A stretch of DNA of 13,491 nucleotides from a bacterium (GCA_030612965.1 JAUWMW010000038.1:1-13491); one strand, 5' to 3'. Positions 1 to 6,827 are shown, numbered from the stretch's first letter. Made by a program: numbers and translations. The notes: generated by a model from the sequence alone, not told the origin.

Positions 1-21
1 ATCGCAAGGATCCTGACCTAC
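1..21 (+). repeat. Partial REP-like repeat at window edge
   Basis: The first 21 bases end in GGATCCTGACCTAC and match the right-hand part of the repeat copies at 1606-1632 and 1651-1676. The left part of this copy lies outside the window. It is therefore a member of the same dispersed palindromic family, sitting upstream of the yjbQ-like gene just as the other copies sit downstream of mtnA. Confidence 0.6.
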
Positions 22-57
22 AGGGTATTCTAACCTATCGGGCTGCGCAAATTAACT

Positions 58-86
58 TTGACTTTTGCCCGTTGCCCCAATTAAGT
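58..86 (+). promoter_or_regulatory. Weak candidate promoter for the yjbQ-like gene
   Basis: TTGACT at 58-63 matches the -35 consensus at five of six positions. It is followed after 17 nt by TTAAGT (81-86), a poor -10. If used, transcription would start about two bases before the ATG at 95, giving an almost leaderless message, in keeping with the absence of a Shine-Dalgarno site there. This is weak evidence on its own. Confidence 0.25.
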
Positions 87-94
87 TCGCAGTT

Positions 95-511
95 ATGGTA
101 ATTACGAAAGAGATAAAACTAACTACGCGAGGACCCGGCGATATAATCGACATCACCGGCGAAGTACAGCAGGCGGTGTCAGGTTCAAACCTTACGAGTG
201 GCGCCGTCACCGTGTTTGTTCCCGGCTCGACCGGCGGCATCACCACGATCGAATACGAGCCGGGCTTGCTCAAGGACCTGCCGGAGTTTTGGGAGAAACT
301 GATTCCATCGGACAGGTCGTATCATCATGACGAGACCTGGCACGACGGCAATGGTTTCTCGCACCTGCGCGCGGCGCTGGTCGGTCCGGATATCACAGTG
401 CCGTTTGTTGACGGTCAATTGACCCTTGGCACCTGGCAGCAGATTGTGTTTCTGGAGTTCGACAACAAAGGTCGGAACCGGCGAATAGTAGTGCAGATTA
501 TTGGCGAGTGA
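95..511 (+). CDS. yjbQ: YjbQ/UPF0047 family protein
   Basis: Small single-domain protein of 138 residues, the usual size for the UPF0047/YjbQ family. E. coli YjbQ has been reported to have weak thiamine-phosphate synthase activity, but the true role of the family is unsettled. Family hallmarks seen: the N-terminal VITKEIKL strand, the turn VPGSTGGITTIEYEP around residues 42-56, GNGFSHLRAALVG at about 85-97, and the C-terminal LGTWQQIVFLEFD (111-123). A TTG at 65 would add ten residues, but homologues begin at the VITKEI segment, so the ATG at 95 is preferred. There is no clear Shine-Dalgarno site. The stop overlaps a possible GTG start of the next frame (GTGA, 508-511), and mtnA follows closely, suggesting co-transcription. 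Family assignment is strong; function is uncertain. Confidence 0.88.
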   Translation: MVITKEIKLTTRGPGDIIDITGEVQQAVSGSNLTSGAVTVFVPGSTGGITTIEYEPGLLKDLPEFWEKLIPSDRSYHHDETWHDGNGFSHLRAALVGPDITVPFVDGQLTLGTWQQIVFLEFDNKGRNRRIVVQIIGE

Positions 512-561
512 ATGAAGCAACCACGCGACACCCGACGCCGGATACCTCACAGGGTTCAGCG

Positions 562-1575
562 ATGAAGTTCGATACGATTCAGCGACGGGGCGACAAGCTT
601 GTGCTGCTCGCCCAGACCAGACTACCTCAGGAGACAACTTACCTGGAGTTGGATGACTATCACGATGTCATTGCGGCTATCAAGCGACTCGATGTGCGAG
701 GGGCGCCGGCTATCGGGATCGCCGCTGCCTATGGTATGGCGCTCGCCGTGCAGCATTCGGGTCGGTGGGACAGCGAGTACATTGAACAAGTAGCACGCGA
801 TTTCCAATCGGCGCGACCAACAGCGGTCAACCTGTTTTGGGCCGTAGATCGTGTGTTGGTCCGGGTACGCGAACATGGGTCGATGGACCTTGAGCGCACG
901 CTTGATACACTCTGGTCCGAGGCGGAAGCGATCCACGAAGAGGATTGTCTGATGTGTGAGCGGATCGGCAAGTATGGCGCTGATTTGATAAACGATGGCG
1001 ATGGAATCCTCACGCACTGTAATGCTGGCGCGCTGGCCACCGGCGGCATCGGCACGGCCTTGGGTGTGATATACACTGCGCATGAACAAGGAAAGAAAAC
1101 ACGCGTGTTCGCTGACGAAACCCGTCCGTTGTTGCAGGGTGCTCGGTTGACCTCATGGGAGTTGATGCAGGAAGGAATCGACGTCACATTGATCTGCGAC
1201 AACACAGCCGGGATGCTGATGAAGCAGGGGGTGATAGATCACGTTATTGTCGGCGCCGATCGGATTGCTGAGAATGGTGATGTTGCCAATAAGATAGGCA
1301 CTTACTCCGTGGCCGTGCTGGCCAAACATCATGGCGTACCGTTCTATGTGGCGGCGCCATCGTCGACGTTTGACAACGACACGCCCACGGGCGGCGACAT
1401 CGTTATCGAGGAACGCGCTCCTGAAGAAGTTACCGAAGGGTTCGGCCGCCGCACCGCGCCTAAGGGTGTCCAGGTCTACTCACCGGCGTTCGATGTCACG
1501 CCGTTCGAGTTAGTGACGGCGTTTATCACGGATGAGGGTATAAAGCCGGGAGGGCGAGAAGACCGAGTGTTGTAG
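562..1575 (+). CDS. mtnA: S-methyl-5-thioribose-1-phosphate isomerase
   Basis: Converts 5-methylthioribose-1-phosphate to 5-methylthioribulose-1-phosphate in the methionine salvage pathway, which recycles the methylthioadenosine left by polyamine synthesis; cytosolic. The 337-residue product has the family's VRGAPAIGIAAAYG motif, the catalytic cysteine in THCNAGALATGGIGTALG (Cys153) and the catalytic aspartate in IVGADRIAENGDVANKIGTY (Asp233), spaced as in characterised MtnA enzymes. The eIF2B-alpha-like C-terminal half is complete. A GTG at 508 would extend the protein by 18 residues and overlap the upstream stop, but the ATG at 562 has AGGG seven bases upstream (551-554) and fits homologue N termini, so it is preferred. 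Close spacing to the YjbQ gene suggests an operon. No other methionine-salvage gene is in the window. Some homologues act on ribose-1,5-bisphosphate or serve as initiation-factor-like proteins, but the motifs favour MtnA. Confidence 0.93.
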   Translation: MKFDTIQRRGDKLVLLAQTRLPQETTYLELDDYHDVIAAIKRLDVRGAPAIGIAAAYGMALAVQHSGRWDSEYIEQVARDFQSARPTAVNLFWAVDRVLVRVREHGSMDLERTLDTLWSEAEAIHEEDCLMCERIGKYGADLINDGDGILTHCNAGALATGGIGTALGVIYTAHEQGKKTRVFADETRPLLQGARLTSWELMQEGIDVTLICDNTAGMLMKQGVIDHVIVGADRIAENGDVANKIGTYSVAVLAKHHGVPFYVAAPSSTFDNDTPTGGDIVIEERAPEEVTEGFGRRTAPKGVQVYSPAFDVTPFELVTAFITDEGIKPGGREDRVL

Positions 1576-1676
1576 GTCAGGTTCCCTGGAGCCTGACATC
1601 TATTCGTCAGGATCGCGAGGATCCTGACCTACAAGAATGACGTCTTTTCATCAGGAGCACAGGGTTCCTGACCTAC
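1572..1676. repeat. Cluster of three REP-like palindromic repeats
   Basis: Three related units of about 26-27 bp lie directly after, and start within, the mtnA stop codon. One is inverted at 1572-1597 (begins GTAGGTCAGG); two are direct at 1606-1632 and 1651-1676, both ending CCTGACCTAC. Each unit is itself partly palindromic (TCAGGA...TCCTGA). The inverted and first direct copies can pair over 10 bp (1572-1581 with 1623-1632), so the pair could also form a large stem-loop behind mtnA. There is no U-tract, so this is a repeat rather than a classic terminator. A fourth, cut-off copy is at the window start. Confidence 0.75.
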
Positions 1677-1709
1677 GGGAGAGGGGAGCTATCGTACAAG
1701 TTCGGCAAT

Positions 1710-1857
1710 GGCAGCATCACAGGGATGCTGCCCATAGGCGCTAGCTTTAGTCCACTGAGACAACAGAAAGTGTGTTCCCACCCGGCGTTCCGCGTCTGGC
1801 TTCACTCTGGGTGGGGTACCGGATACTGCCTAAGTTAGCGCATATGGGATGCTGCCC
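1710..1857. mobile_element. MITE-like palindromic element, no ORF
   Basis: Nested symmetry without coding potential. A hairpin GGCAGCATC/GATGCTGCC lies at 1710-1718 and 1724-1732. The 12-mer GGGATGCTGCCC occurs at 1722-1733 and again at 1846-1857. Between and overlapping these are imperfect terminal inverted repeats: CCCATAGGCGCTAGCTTTAG at 1731-1750, and 1830-1848, whose reverse complement is CCCATATGCGCTAACTTAG (two substitutions and one indel apart). Inside, CCACCC and GGGTGG are also inverted. This looks like a small non-autonomous element or composite REP; no transposase is nearby. The rest of the mtnA-sprT spacer (1858-1960) holds only a short AACAGGC/GCCTGTT hairpin at 1887-1902 and the sprT ribosome site. 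Confidence 0.5.
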
Positions 1858-1960
1858 TACTTTCTTGGGGCGCACGAAGCGCGAAGAACAGGCGAGCCTG
1901 TTTGAAGTTGATTTCCAAACTGCCGATAAGTATTAATACCGTCAGTAGGAACGACATCAG

Positions 1961-2584
1961 ATGCGTTGCAACAAGTCACAGAAAAAGGCGCTGGCCGTGC
2001 GCAATTACGATCTCTTTCGACCGGAGGATCTAAGTCCCCCGGCACCCGCCACGCTGTACACGGCCATCAGACAACATCAGAGCGCCGCTCCCGCAGTCAG
2101 CCTGTCCACGGTTCGTGAGGTGGAAACCGGCCTGCCCGACACCAGCGAGCTTTACCGAATGTTCGAGCGGTTTAACTGGTTGTACTTCAACGGTCGGCTG
2201 CCCCGGGTAAAGATCGAATACTCCACCCGGATGTCATCAGCCGGTTCCTACACGCCGCAGCGGCGGTTAATCCGAATCGGTCGCAAGTACCACGAACTGT
2301 TTCCAGAAGAGCTAACCGATACGCTCAAACACGAGATGATCCACATCCTGCATTTTCATCACGGCACGGCGTTCAAGGCCGAAGCCGCGCGGGTGGGCGC
2401 ATCGATACGGGCAAAGGCGCACCCGTCGCTGAGAAAACCGCCCAAGTACATATACGCGTGTCCCGATTGTGGACGAGAGTACCCCCGTCAAAAACGACTG
2501 CGCATGGCCTCGTGCGGATTGTGTACGAGCGGGCGGAAGTTTGATGCACGCTACAAGCTGAAGTTGAAGAAACGTCATTCCTGA
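1961..2584 (+). CDS. SprT-like zinc metalloprotease with C-terminal zinc ribbon
   Basis: A 207-residue SprT-family protein. The catalytic zinc site is visible as HEMIH at residues 124-128, with a likely third ligand His134 in HHGTAFK, six residues after the second histidine of HEXXH. The C-terminal zinc ribbon has CPDC (167-170) and CGLC (185-188), typical of SprT-like proteins. The segment EYSTRMSSAGSYTPQRRLIRIG (87-108) is the usual beta-hairpin before the helix carrying the active site. The first 60 or so residues are polar, proline-rich and not recognisable. The eukaryotic relative Spartan cleaves DNA-protein crosslinks, but the bacterial role is poorly defined. A TAGGA ten bases upstream (1946-1950) supports the ATG. 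The gene stands alone between repeat-rich DNA and a terminator-like hairpin. Family call is firm; substrate is unknown. Confidence 0.87.
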   Translation: MRCNKSQKKALAVRNYDLFRPEDLSPPAPATLYTAIRQHQSAAPAVSLSTVREVETGLPDTSELYRMFERFNWLYFNGRLPRVKIEYSTRMSSAGSYTPQRRLIRIGRKYHELFPEELTDTLKHEMIHILHFHHGTAFKAEAARVGASIRAKAHPSLRKPPKYIYACPDCGREYPRQKRLRMASCGLCTSGRKFDARYKLKLKKRHS

Positions 2585-2683
2585 GTCTCGAGCGGTTCCG
2601 GTTGATGCTAATCGGGGGGAACGGCCTGTCGGCTGCCGTTGTGACGCCACGTCCGGGTGCTTAGCGTGCCGGCTGCATTCTCC

Positions 2684-2715
2684 AACAGGCATAGTAACTA
2701 TCCTGTTGTGTTTTT
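2684..2715 (+). terminator. Probable Rho-independent terminator after sprT-like gene
   Basis: AACAGG (2684-2689) pairs with CCTGTT (2702-2707), and ATAG (2691-2694) with CTAT (2698-2701), leaving one bulged C and a TAA loop. A run of five T follows at 2711-2715, three bases after the stem. It lies 100 nt past the sprT stop and 143 nt before ahpC. Because the palindrome is nearly perfect, a regulator-binding site for ahpC is the alternative. A second, U-less hairpin AACGGC/GCCGTT lies upstream at 2620-2640. Confidence 0.5.
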
Positions 2716-2857
2716 GTGAACTCTGACCCCGGATTTCTGTTAGTCTTCATAACGATCATTGATAATCGAGATTGTGGACCGATGTTGGTTCCAAGAAACA
2801 CGAAGTAGAGTAGACGGATTGACAGACTTAGAGTGAAACAGTAAAGGAGAAACAACC

Positions 2858-3421
2858 ATGGTACAGATCAATCACCCCGCTCCCGATTTCGATGTCGAGG
2901 CCTTGTACAAGGACGACACCACGCGCGTGAAGCTCAACGATTATCGCGGCAAGTGGGTGGTCCTGTTTTTCTACCCGGCCGACTTCACCTTCGTGTGTCC
3001 CACTGAGCTTGGTGACCTGGCTGACAACTACAAGACGTTCCAGGACTTGGGCGCTGAGATCCTGGTGGCTTCGACCGACACCGTGTTTGTCCATAAGGCC
3101 TGGCACGATAGTTCGGAGACGATCAAGAAGATCACCTTCCCGATGTTGGCCGATCCGACCGGCAAGCTGAGCCGCGACTACGGCGTCATGATCGAAGAAG
3201 CCGGGCTGGCGCTGCGCGGAACCTTCATCATCGACCCGGACGGTGTTGTCAAGGCTTTAGAGGTAAACGATAACTCAATCGGTCGTAGCTCCGTGGAGTT
3301 GACTCGCAAACTTCAGGCGGCCCAGTTCGTACGCGAGCATGGGGGAGAAGTTTGTCCGGTGAACTGGAAGCCGGGCGCGAAGACCCTTAAGGCGGGTCTG
3401 GATCTGGTCGGTAAGATCTGA
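2858..3421 (+). CDS. ahpC: Typical 2-Cys peroxiredoxin (AhpC type)
   Basis: Thiol peroxidase that reduces hydrogen peroxide, alkyl hydroperoxides and peroxynitrite in the cytosol. At 187 residues it has exactly the classic AhpC length. The peroxidatic cysteine is Cys47 in DFTFVCPTELGDL, with Thr44 and Arg120 completing the active site. The resolving cysteine is Cys166 in GGEVCPVNWKPG near the C terminus, which marks the typical 2-Cys class. The start is fixed by AGGAG at 2845-2849, eight bases before the ATG. The gene appears monocistronic: a likely terminator lies upstream and a GC-rich hairpin 18 nt downstream. No AhpF flavoprotein or thioredoxin reductase is adjacent, so its electron donor must be encoded elsewhere. 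I found no convincing promoter or PerR/OxyR box in the 273-nt upstream spacer. Confidence 0.95.
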   Translation: MVQINHPAPDFDVEALYKDDTTRVKLNDYRGKWVVLFFYPADFTFVCPTELGDLADNYKTFQDLGAEILVASTDTVFVHKAWHDSSETIKKITFPMLADPTGKLSRDYGVMIEEAGLALRGTFIIDPDGVVKALEVNDNSIGRSSVELTRKLQAAQFVREHGGEVCPVNWKPGAKTLKAGLDLVGKI

Positions 3422-3438
3422 GATTATTTAGCGGTTTT

Positions 3439-3462
3439 CCGCCGGGTCTGAAGACCCGGCGG
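3439..3462. repeat. Perfect 10-bp GC-rich hairpin after ahpC
   Basis: CCGCCGGGTC (3439-3448) and GACCCGGCGG (3453-3462) form a perfect 10-bp stem closing a TGAA loop, 18 nt after the ahpC stop. No U-tract follows on either strand, so it is either an imperfect terminator or one more REP-like palindrome. I see nothing else recognisable in 3463-3597. Confidence 0.6.
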
Positions 3463-3597
3463 GCACAGGACTATGGGGATGTTACTCTGACACAGAATAC
3501 CAAAACTATCCGGCGTTATCGAGGACACAGCTAAGTTGCTACTGTTAAACATATTGGAATGACTGCCGATACCACTTAGGTGGGTCTGCGAGGATTA

Positions 3598-3645
3598 GGA
3601 TTTTTTTATAGATTGTGTTGACAAGTCAGCCAAATAGTGTATTTT
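3598..3645 (+). promoter_or_regulatory. Promoter of the rplM-frr operon with UP-like tract
   Basis: TTGACA at 3618-3623 is a perfect -35. TATTTT at 3640-3645 (four of six) lies 16 nt downstream as the likely -10. An A/T-rich stretch with seven consecutive T's (3598-3610) sits at about -42 to -54, the place for an UP element, as expected for a ribosomal-protein promoter. The predicted start near 3652 leaves a leader of about 40 nt before rplM. Confidence 0.55.
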
Positions 3646-3691
3646 CATCGTCTGTCTGTTTTGATGAGGTCTCGATATATTGGATGTTTGA

Positions 3692-4123
3692 ATGAAGACT
3701 TTTGTACCGAAAGTAGACCCGGGTCGCCGTAAATGGTGGGTCGTTGACTTGCAAGACGCCATTCTGGGACGTTGCGCCACGCGGGTGGCGACAATTCTCA
3801 GAGGTAAACATAAGCCGATCTTTACACCGCATCTGGATACGGGTGACCACGTCGTGGTGATCAATGCTAAGGCCGTGCGCGTAACCGGTACGAGGAAACC
3901 GGAGCAACTGGCCTATTATCACTATTCTGGTTACCCCGGCGGTCTGAAAAGGACGACGTTTGCCGAACAGATGCATAAGAAGCCGGAGGAGACATTCCGA
4001 ATGGCTGTTCGGAGGATGCTGCCGAAGAACCGGTTAGGTCGGAAAATGTTCAAGAAACTTCATGTTTATAGCGGATCCGAACATCCACATCGGGCCCAGA
4101 AACCGGAAAAACTAGAGCTTTAA
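3692..4123 (+). CDS. rplM: Ribosomal protein L13
   Basis: Large-subunit protein that binds 23S rRNA early in 50S assembly. It has 143 residues, the normal bacterial length. The N-terminal WWVVDLQDAILGRCATRVA segment (15-33) and the family signature at 107-128, beginning VRRMLPKNRLG and ending HVYSG, are both intact. The start at 3692 matches homologues (MKTF...); it has no good Shine-Dalgarno site, only a weak GGA six bases away. It is the first gene of an operon, with rpsI following after 14 nt, the standard L13-S9 pairing across bacteria. Confidence 0.97.
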   Translation: MKTFVPKVDPGRRKWWVVDLQDAILGRCATRVATILRGKHKPIFTPHLDTGDHVVVINAKAVRVTGTRKPEQLAYYHYSGYPGGLKRTTFAEQMHKKPEETFRMAVRRMLPKNRLGRKMFKKLHVYSGSEHPHRAQKPEKLEL

Positions 4124-4137
4124 CTGTATAGAGGAAA

Positions 4138-4530
4138 ATGGGACAGGACAGCTTTTCAGCTACCGGCCGTCGCAAAGAGGCGGTTGCCCGAGCGAACGTC
4201 GTACCGGGTAAAGGAACCTTCACCGTTAACGGGCATTCGCTGATGGATCATCTTTGTCGTGAGACACTGGTGGCCCATGCGAAGGAAGCACTGACAGTTA
4301 CGGAACACCTGAGCGATCTCGATATAAATTGCTCGACCAGCGGTGGTGGTATCCGTGGGCAGGCTGGAGCCTTACGTTTGGCTGTGGCCAGAGCCTTGTT
4401 GGTGATGGATCCAGAGTACCGCGCCGTGTTACGCAAGCATGGTTTACTCACTCGTGATGCTCGCGAGGTGGAACGTAAGAAGTACGGCCAGCCAAAAGCG
4501 CGTAAACGTTTCCAGTATTCCAAACGCTGA
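4138..4530 (+). CDS. rpsI: Ribosomal protein S9
   Basis: Small-subunit protein whose C-terminal tail reaches the P-site tRNA. It has 130 residues. Visible hallmarks are FSATGRRKEAVARANVVPG near the N terminus, the signature GGGIRGQAGALRLAVARAL at 69-87, and the basic tail ending KRFQYSKR, of which the final Arg contacts tRNA in known ribosomes. GAGGA immediately precedes the ATG with a tight 2-nt spacing. It is the second gene of the operon; the 132-nt gap to rpsB is much longer than the other junctions and is annotated separately. Confidence 0.97.
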   Translation: MGQDSFSATGRRKEAVARANVVPGKGTFTVNGHSLMDHLCRETLVAHAKEALTVTEHLSDLDINCSTSGGGIRGQAGALRLAVARALLVMDPEYRAVLRKHGLLTRDAREVERKKYGQPKARKRFQYSKR

Positions 4531-4545
4531 TTTGGAGTGCTGTAT

Positions 4546-4620
4546 CCCTGCTTCGGCGGGGAAATAAACAGCTCTGGCTGACTCGACCGATGGTCTCGCA
4601 GTCTGCGGGTTTTGGTCGGG
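4546..4620 (+). promoter_or_regulatory. Candidate structured RNA leader of rpsB
   Basis: Two stem-loops fill the 132-nt gap between rpsI and rpsB. The first is CCCTGC (4546-4551) with GCGGGG (4556-4561) closing a C(UUCG)G tetraloop, one of the most stable RNA loops. The second has a 9-bp outer stem (4582-4590 with 4612-4620, including two G-U pairs), an asymmetric internal loop, and a 6-bp inner stem CTCGCA/TGCGGG (4595-4600, 4604-4609) around a GTC loop. No U-tract follows the second stem. Ribosomal protein S2 binds leaders upstream of rpsB in other bacteria to repress itself, so an S2 leader is the likeliest role; matching to a known leader family is not established here. Confidence 0.45.
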
Positions 4621-4662
4621 GGTGATGCCGAGTGAAGATTAACCATAATTCCGGGATATTGC

Positions 4663-5463
4663 ATGATCTCTGCACAAGTGAAGCAGTTGCTCGAAGCTGG
4701 GGTGCATTTCGGCCATCAGACCCGCCGCTGGAACCCCAAGATGAAGCCGTTTATCTTTGCCGCCCGTAACGGCATCTACATTATCGATCTTCAAAAGACC
4801 GTCAACGCTCTGGAACACGCCAGCAGGAAAATCACCGAGGTGGTTTCGCGCGGTCGGTCGATCTTGATGGTGGGCACCAAGAAACAAGCGAAGGAAGTGA
4901 TCGCTGAAGAAGCCAAGCGGTGCGGGGCCTTCTATGTCACCGAGCGCTGGTTGGGTGGAATGCTCACTAATTTCGATACCATCAAGAACTCGATCAAGAA
5001 ACTGAAAGACATCGAGCAGATGCAGCAGGACGGTACGGTTGAGAAGTTCACCAAGAAAGAGCGCGCCCGATTTGAGCACCAGGCCGTGCGTCTCAATAAG
5101 GTACTCGGCGGTATCAAGGAGATGAACGTGCTGCCGGGTTTGATGGTTGTCGTGGATGCTCGCAAAGAACAAATAGCGGTGGCCGAGGCTACCAAGCTTG
5201 GTATTCCGATCGTCGGTATCGTCGATACCAACGCCGATCCGGACCCTATCGATTTCCCGATAGCTGGCAACGATGACGCCATTAAGTCGATTCGCGTGCT
5301 CATTCGGCAGTTGGTCGACGCTGCCGTCGAGGCTCAGAGCGGCCTCACGCAAGAGGCGGTCGAAGCGGCTGTGGAGGAAACCCGAAAGGGAAAGCCGATT
5401 GTTTATACATCCGAAGAACCGGATAGCGGTCCCGACAAGACCGCGCCGCCGGCCAAACGCTGA
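4663..5463 (+). CDS. rpsB: Ribosomal protein S2
   Basis: Peripheral 30S protein needed for S1 attachment in many bacteria. It has 266 residues. Core motifs run from the N terminus: LLEAGVHFGHQTRRWNPKM (9-27), FIFAARNGIYIIDLQKT (30-46), the WLGGMLTNFDTI segment (96-107), and VVVDARKEQIAVAEATKLGIP followed by VDTNADPDPIDFPIAGNDDA near 162-206. The coiled hairpin insert lies at about 108-150. The last 35 residues are an acidic/alanine-rich then proline- and lysine-rich tail, variable in the family. The start is set by homology; upstream GGGAT is only a weak ribosome site, which fits translational control through the upstream structured region. The tsf gene follows after 13 nt. Confidence 0.97.
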   Translation: MISAQVKQLLEAGVHFGHQTRRWNPKMKPFIFAARNGIYIIDLQKTVNALEHASRKITEVVSRGRSILMVGTKKQAKEVIAEEAKRCGAFYVTERWLGGMLTNFDTIKNSIKKLKDIEQMQQDGTVEKFTKKERARFEHQAVRLNKVLGGIKEMNVLPGLMVVVDARKEQIAVAEATKLGIPIVGIVDTNADPDPIDFPIAGNDDAIKSIRVLIRQLVDAAVEAQSGLTQEAVEAAVEETRKGKPIVYTSEEPDSGPDKTAPPAKR

Positions 5464-5476
5464 AAGGTACGACCAA

Positions 5477-6070
5477 ATGCAGATAAGCGCAAAAATGGTG
5501 AAAGAACTCCGTGACAAAACCGGAGCCGGCATGATGGATTGCAAGAAGGCTCTCTCTGAAGCCGACGGGGATATCGAGAAGGCGGTCAAGGTTCTCAGGG
5601 AGAAGGGAATTGCCAAGGCCGCCTCCAAGGCTGGTCGCACAGCCGCCGAAGGCGTGATCGCATCGTACATTCACGCCGGGGACAAACTTGGTGTTTTGGT
5701 CGAGGTGGCCTGCGAGACCGATTTCGTGGCGCGTACCGACCAGTTCAAAGTCTTCACCAGGGACATCGCCATGCATGTGGCGGCGAGCGCGCCTGTTTGT
5801 GTGTCCCGCGAGGAGGTCGACCAGGATATGCTCGACAAGGAGCGCGATATTTACCGCCAGCAGGCGCTTAACGAAGGCAAACCGGAGAAAGTGATCGACA
5901 GAATCGTTGACGGTAAGCTGGAGAAGTATCTCTCGGAAATCGTTCTGCTGGAGCAAGCGTTTATCAAGGATACTGATAAGACGGTGGGTGACGTCGTCAA
6001 AGAGACGATCGCCAATTTGGGCGAAAACATACTCGTAAAACGGTTCTGCCGATTCCGTTTGGGCGAGTAA
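5477..6070 (+). CDS. tsf: Elongation factor Ts, short form
   Basis: Guanine-nucleotide exchange factor that releases GDP from EF-Tu. It has 197 residues, the compact form known from Thermus and many other bacteria, against about 283 in E. coli. Seen: the N-terminal UBA-like domain VKELRDKTGAGMMDCKKAL (8-26), the IAKAASKAGRTAAEGVI stretch, and the key TDFV motif at 81-84 in CETDFVART, which contacts EF-Tu. Only one core subdomain is present, followed by LLEQAFIKDTDKTVGDVV and a C-terminal helix. The frame is open further upstream, inside rpsB, but homology fixes the ATG at 5477, with GAAAGG a suitable distance upstream. It lies 13 nt after rpsB and 1 nt before pyrH. Confidence 0.96.
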   Translation: MQISAKMVKELRDKTGAGMMDCKKALSEADGDIEKAVKVLREKGIAKAASKAGRTAAEGVIASYIHAGDKLGVLVEVACETDFVARTDQFKVFTRDIAMHVAASAPVCVSREEVDQDMLDKERDIYRQQALNEGKPEKVIDRIVDGKLEKYLSEIVLLEQAFIKDTDKTVGDVVKETIANLGENILVKRFCRFRLGE

Positions 6071-6071
6071 A

Positions 6072-6797
6072 ATGGAATCTGACGATAGTTTACCGCCGGC
6101 CAAGAGGGTTCTGATAAAAATATCCGGGGAGGCCCTCACCGGTCCCGGACAGTTCGGGATCGACACGGCTACGGTGAAGTCCATTTGCTCCCAAATCATA
6201 GAGATCAAGAAGCTCGACATCGAAACCGCTATTGTGGTCGGTGGCGGGAACATCTTTCGCGGGCTGCAAGCTTCTGAGTCAGGCATGGATCGGGTTACAG
6301 CCGATTCGATGGGGATGCTGGCCACGGTGATCAACTCTTTGGCCATGATGGACACGCTCGAGAAAATGGGCTGCACCACGCGGGTGATGTCGGCGGTGGC
6401 AATAGAAGCCTTTACTGAACCGTATATCCGACGCCGGGCGGTAAGGCATCTGGAAAAAGGCAGGTTGGTCGTCTTTGCTGCCGGTACCGGTAATCCGTAT
6501 TTCAGTACCGACACGGCTGCCTCGCTTCGAGCCATGGAAATCAATGCCGACGTTATGATAAAAGCTACCAATGTCGACGGAGTCTATTCGGCCGATCCCA
6601 GGAAGGACGCCGAAGCAATCTTTTATCCTAAGTTGAAATACATGGAGGTCCTGACGCGGGAGTTGAAAGTGATCGACTCAACCGCCGTTTCACTGCTGAT
6701 GGAGAACCATATCCCGGTTAGAGTGATAGACCTTCACCGGCCGGGCAATCTCAAACGCGCGGTGTTGGGCGAAGAGGTTGGGACACTGATCTCTTGA
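6072..6797 (+). CDS. pyrH: UMP kinase
   Basis: Phosphorylates UMP to UDP with ATP, a pyrimidine step feeding UTP and UDP-sugar synthesis; a hexameric amino-acid-kinase-fold enzyme regulated by GTP and UTP in studied bacteria. It has 241 residues. Motifs: KISGEAL (16-22), VVGGGNIFRG (55-64), the MDRVTADSMGMLATVINSLA substrate loop (72-91), GTGNPYFSTDTAA (138-150) and ATNVDGVYSADPRKD (165-179). The start at 6072 leaves one base after the tsf stop, and there is no strong Shine-Dalgarno site, so translation is probably coupled to tsf. The first eight residues are an unconserved polar extension. Confidence 0.97.
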   Translation: MESDDSLPPAKRVLIKISGEALTGPGQFGIDTATVKSICSQIIEIKKLDIETAIVVGGGNIFRGLQASESGMDRVTADSMGMLATVINSLAMMDTLEKMGCTTRVMSAVAIEAFTEPYIRRRAVRHLEKGRLVVFAAGTGNPYFSTDTAASLRAMEINADVMIKATNVDGVYSADPRKDAEAIFYPKLKYMEVLTRELKVIDSTAVSLLMENHIPVRVIDLHRPGNLKRAVLGEEVGTLIS

Positions 6798-6827
6798 GGT
6801 GGAAATGACAAGCACGGGAGTCCGATT

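Noticed and set aside
508..561. GTG start of mtnA at 508
   Set aside because: No ribosome site precedes it and the extra 18 residues are low-complexity and unconserved; ATG 562 has a well-placed AGGG.
2745..2775. A Fur/PerR-like box upstream of ahpC (TTGATAATCGAG region)
   Set aside because: Only half of the motif resembles the consensus and the other half is not symmetric, so regulation by such a factor is not supported.
3580..3607. Rho-independent terminator ending at the T7 run before rplM
   Set aside because: The only hairpin nearby (CCAC/GTGG, 4 bp) is weak and ends about 15 nt before the T's; the run is better explained as an UP-like tract of the rplM promoter.
4612..4649. A separate promoter for rpsB (TTGGTC and CATAAT)
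   Set aside because: The spacing is 26 nt, far outside the workable range, and the TTGGTC is part of the leader stem.
4639..6571. Two long antisense open frames (343 and 408 codons) opposite rpsB, tsf and pyrH
   Set aside because: They lie fully opposite conserved genes, have no recognisable motifs and no ribosome sites; they arise from the codon bias of the real genes.
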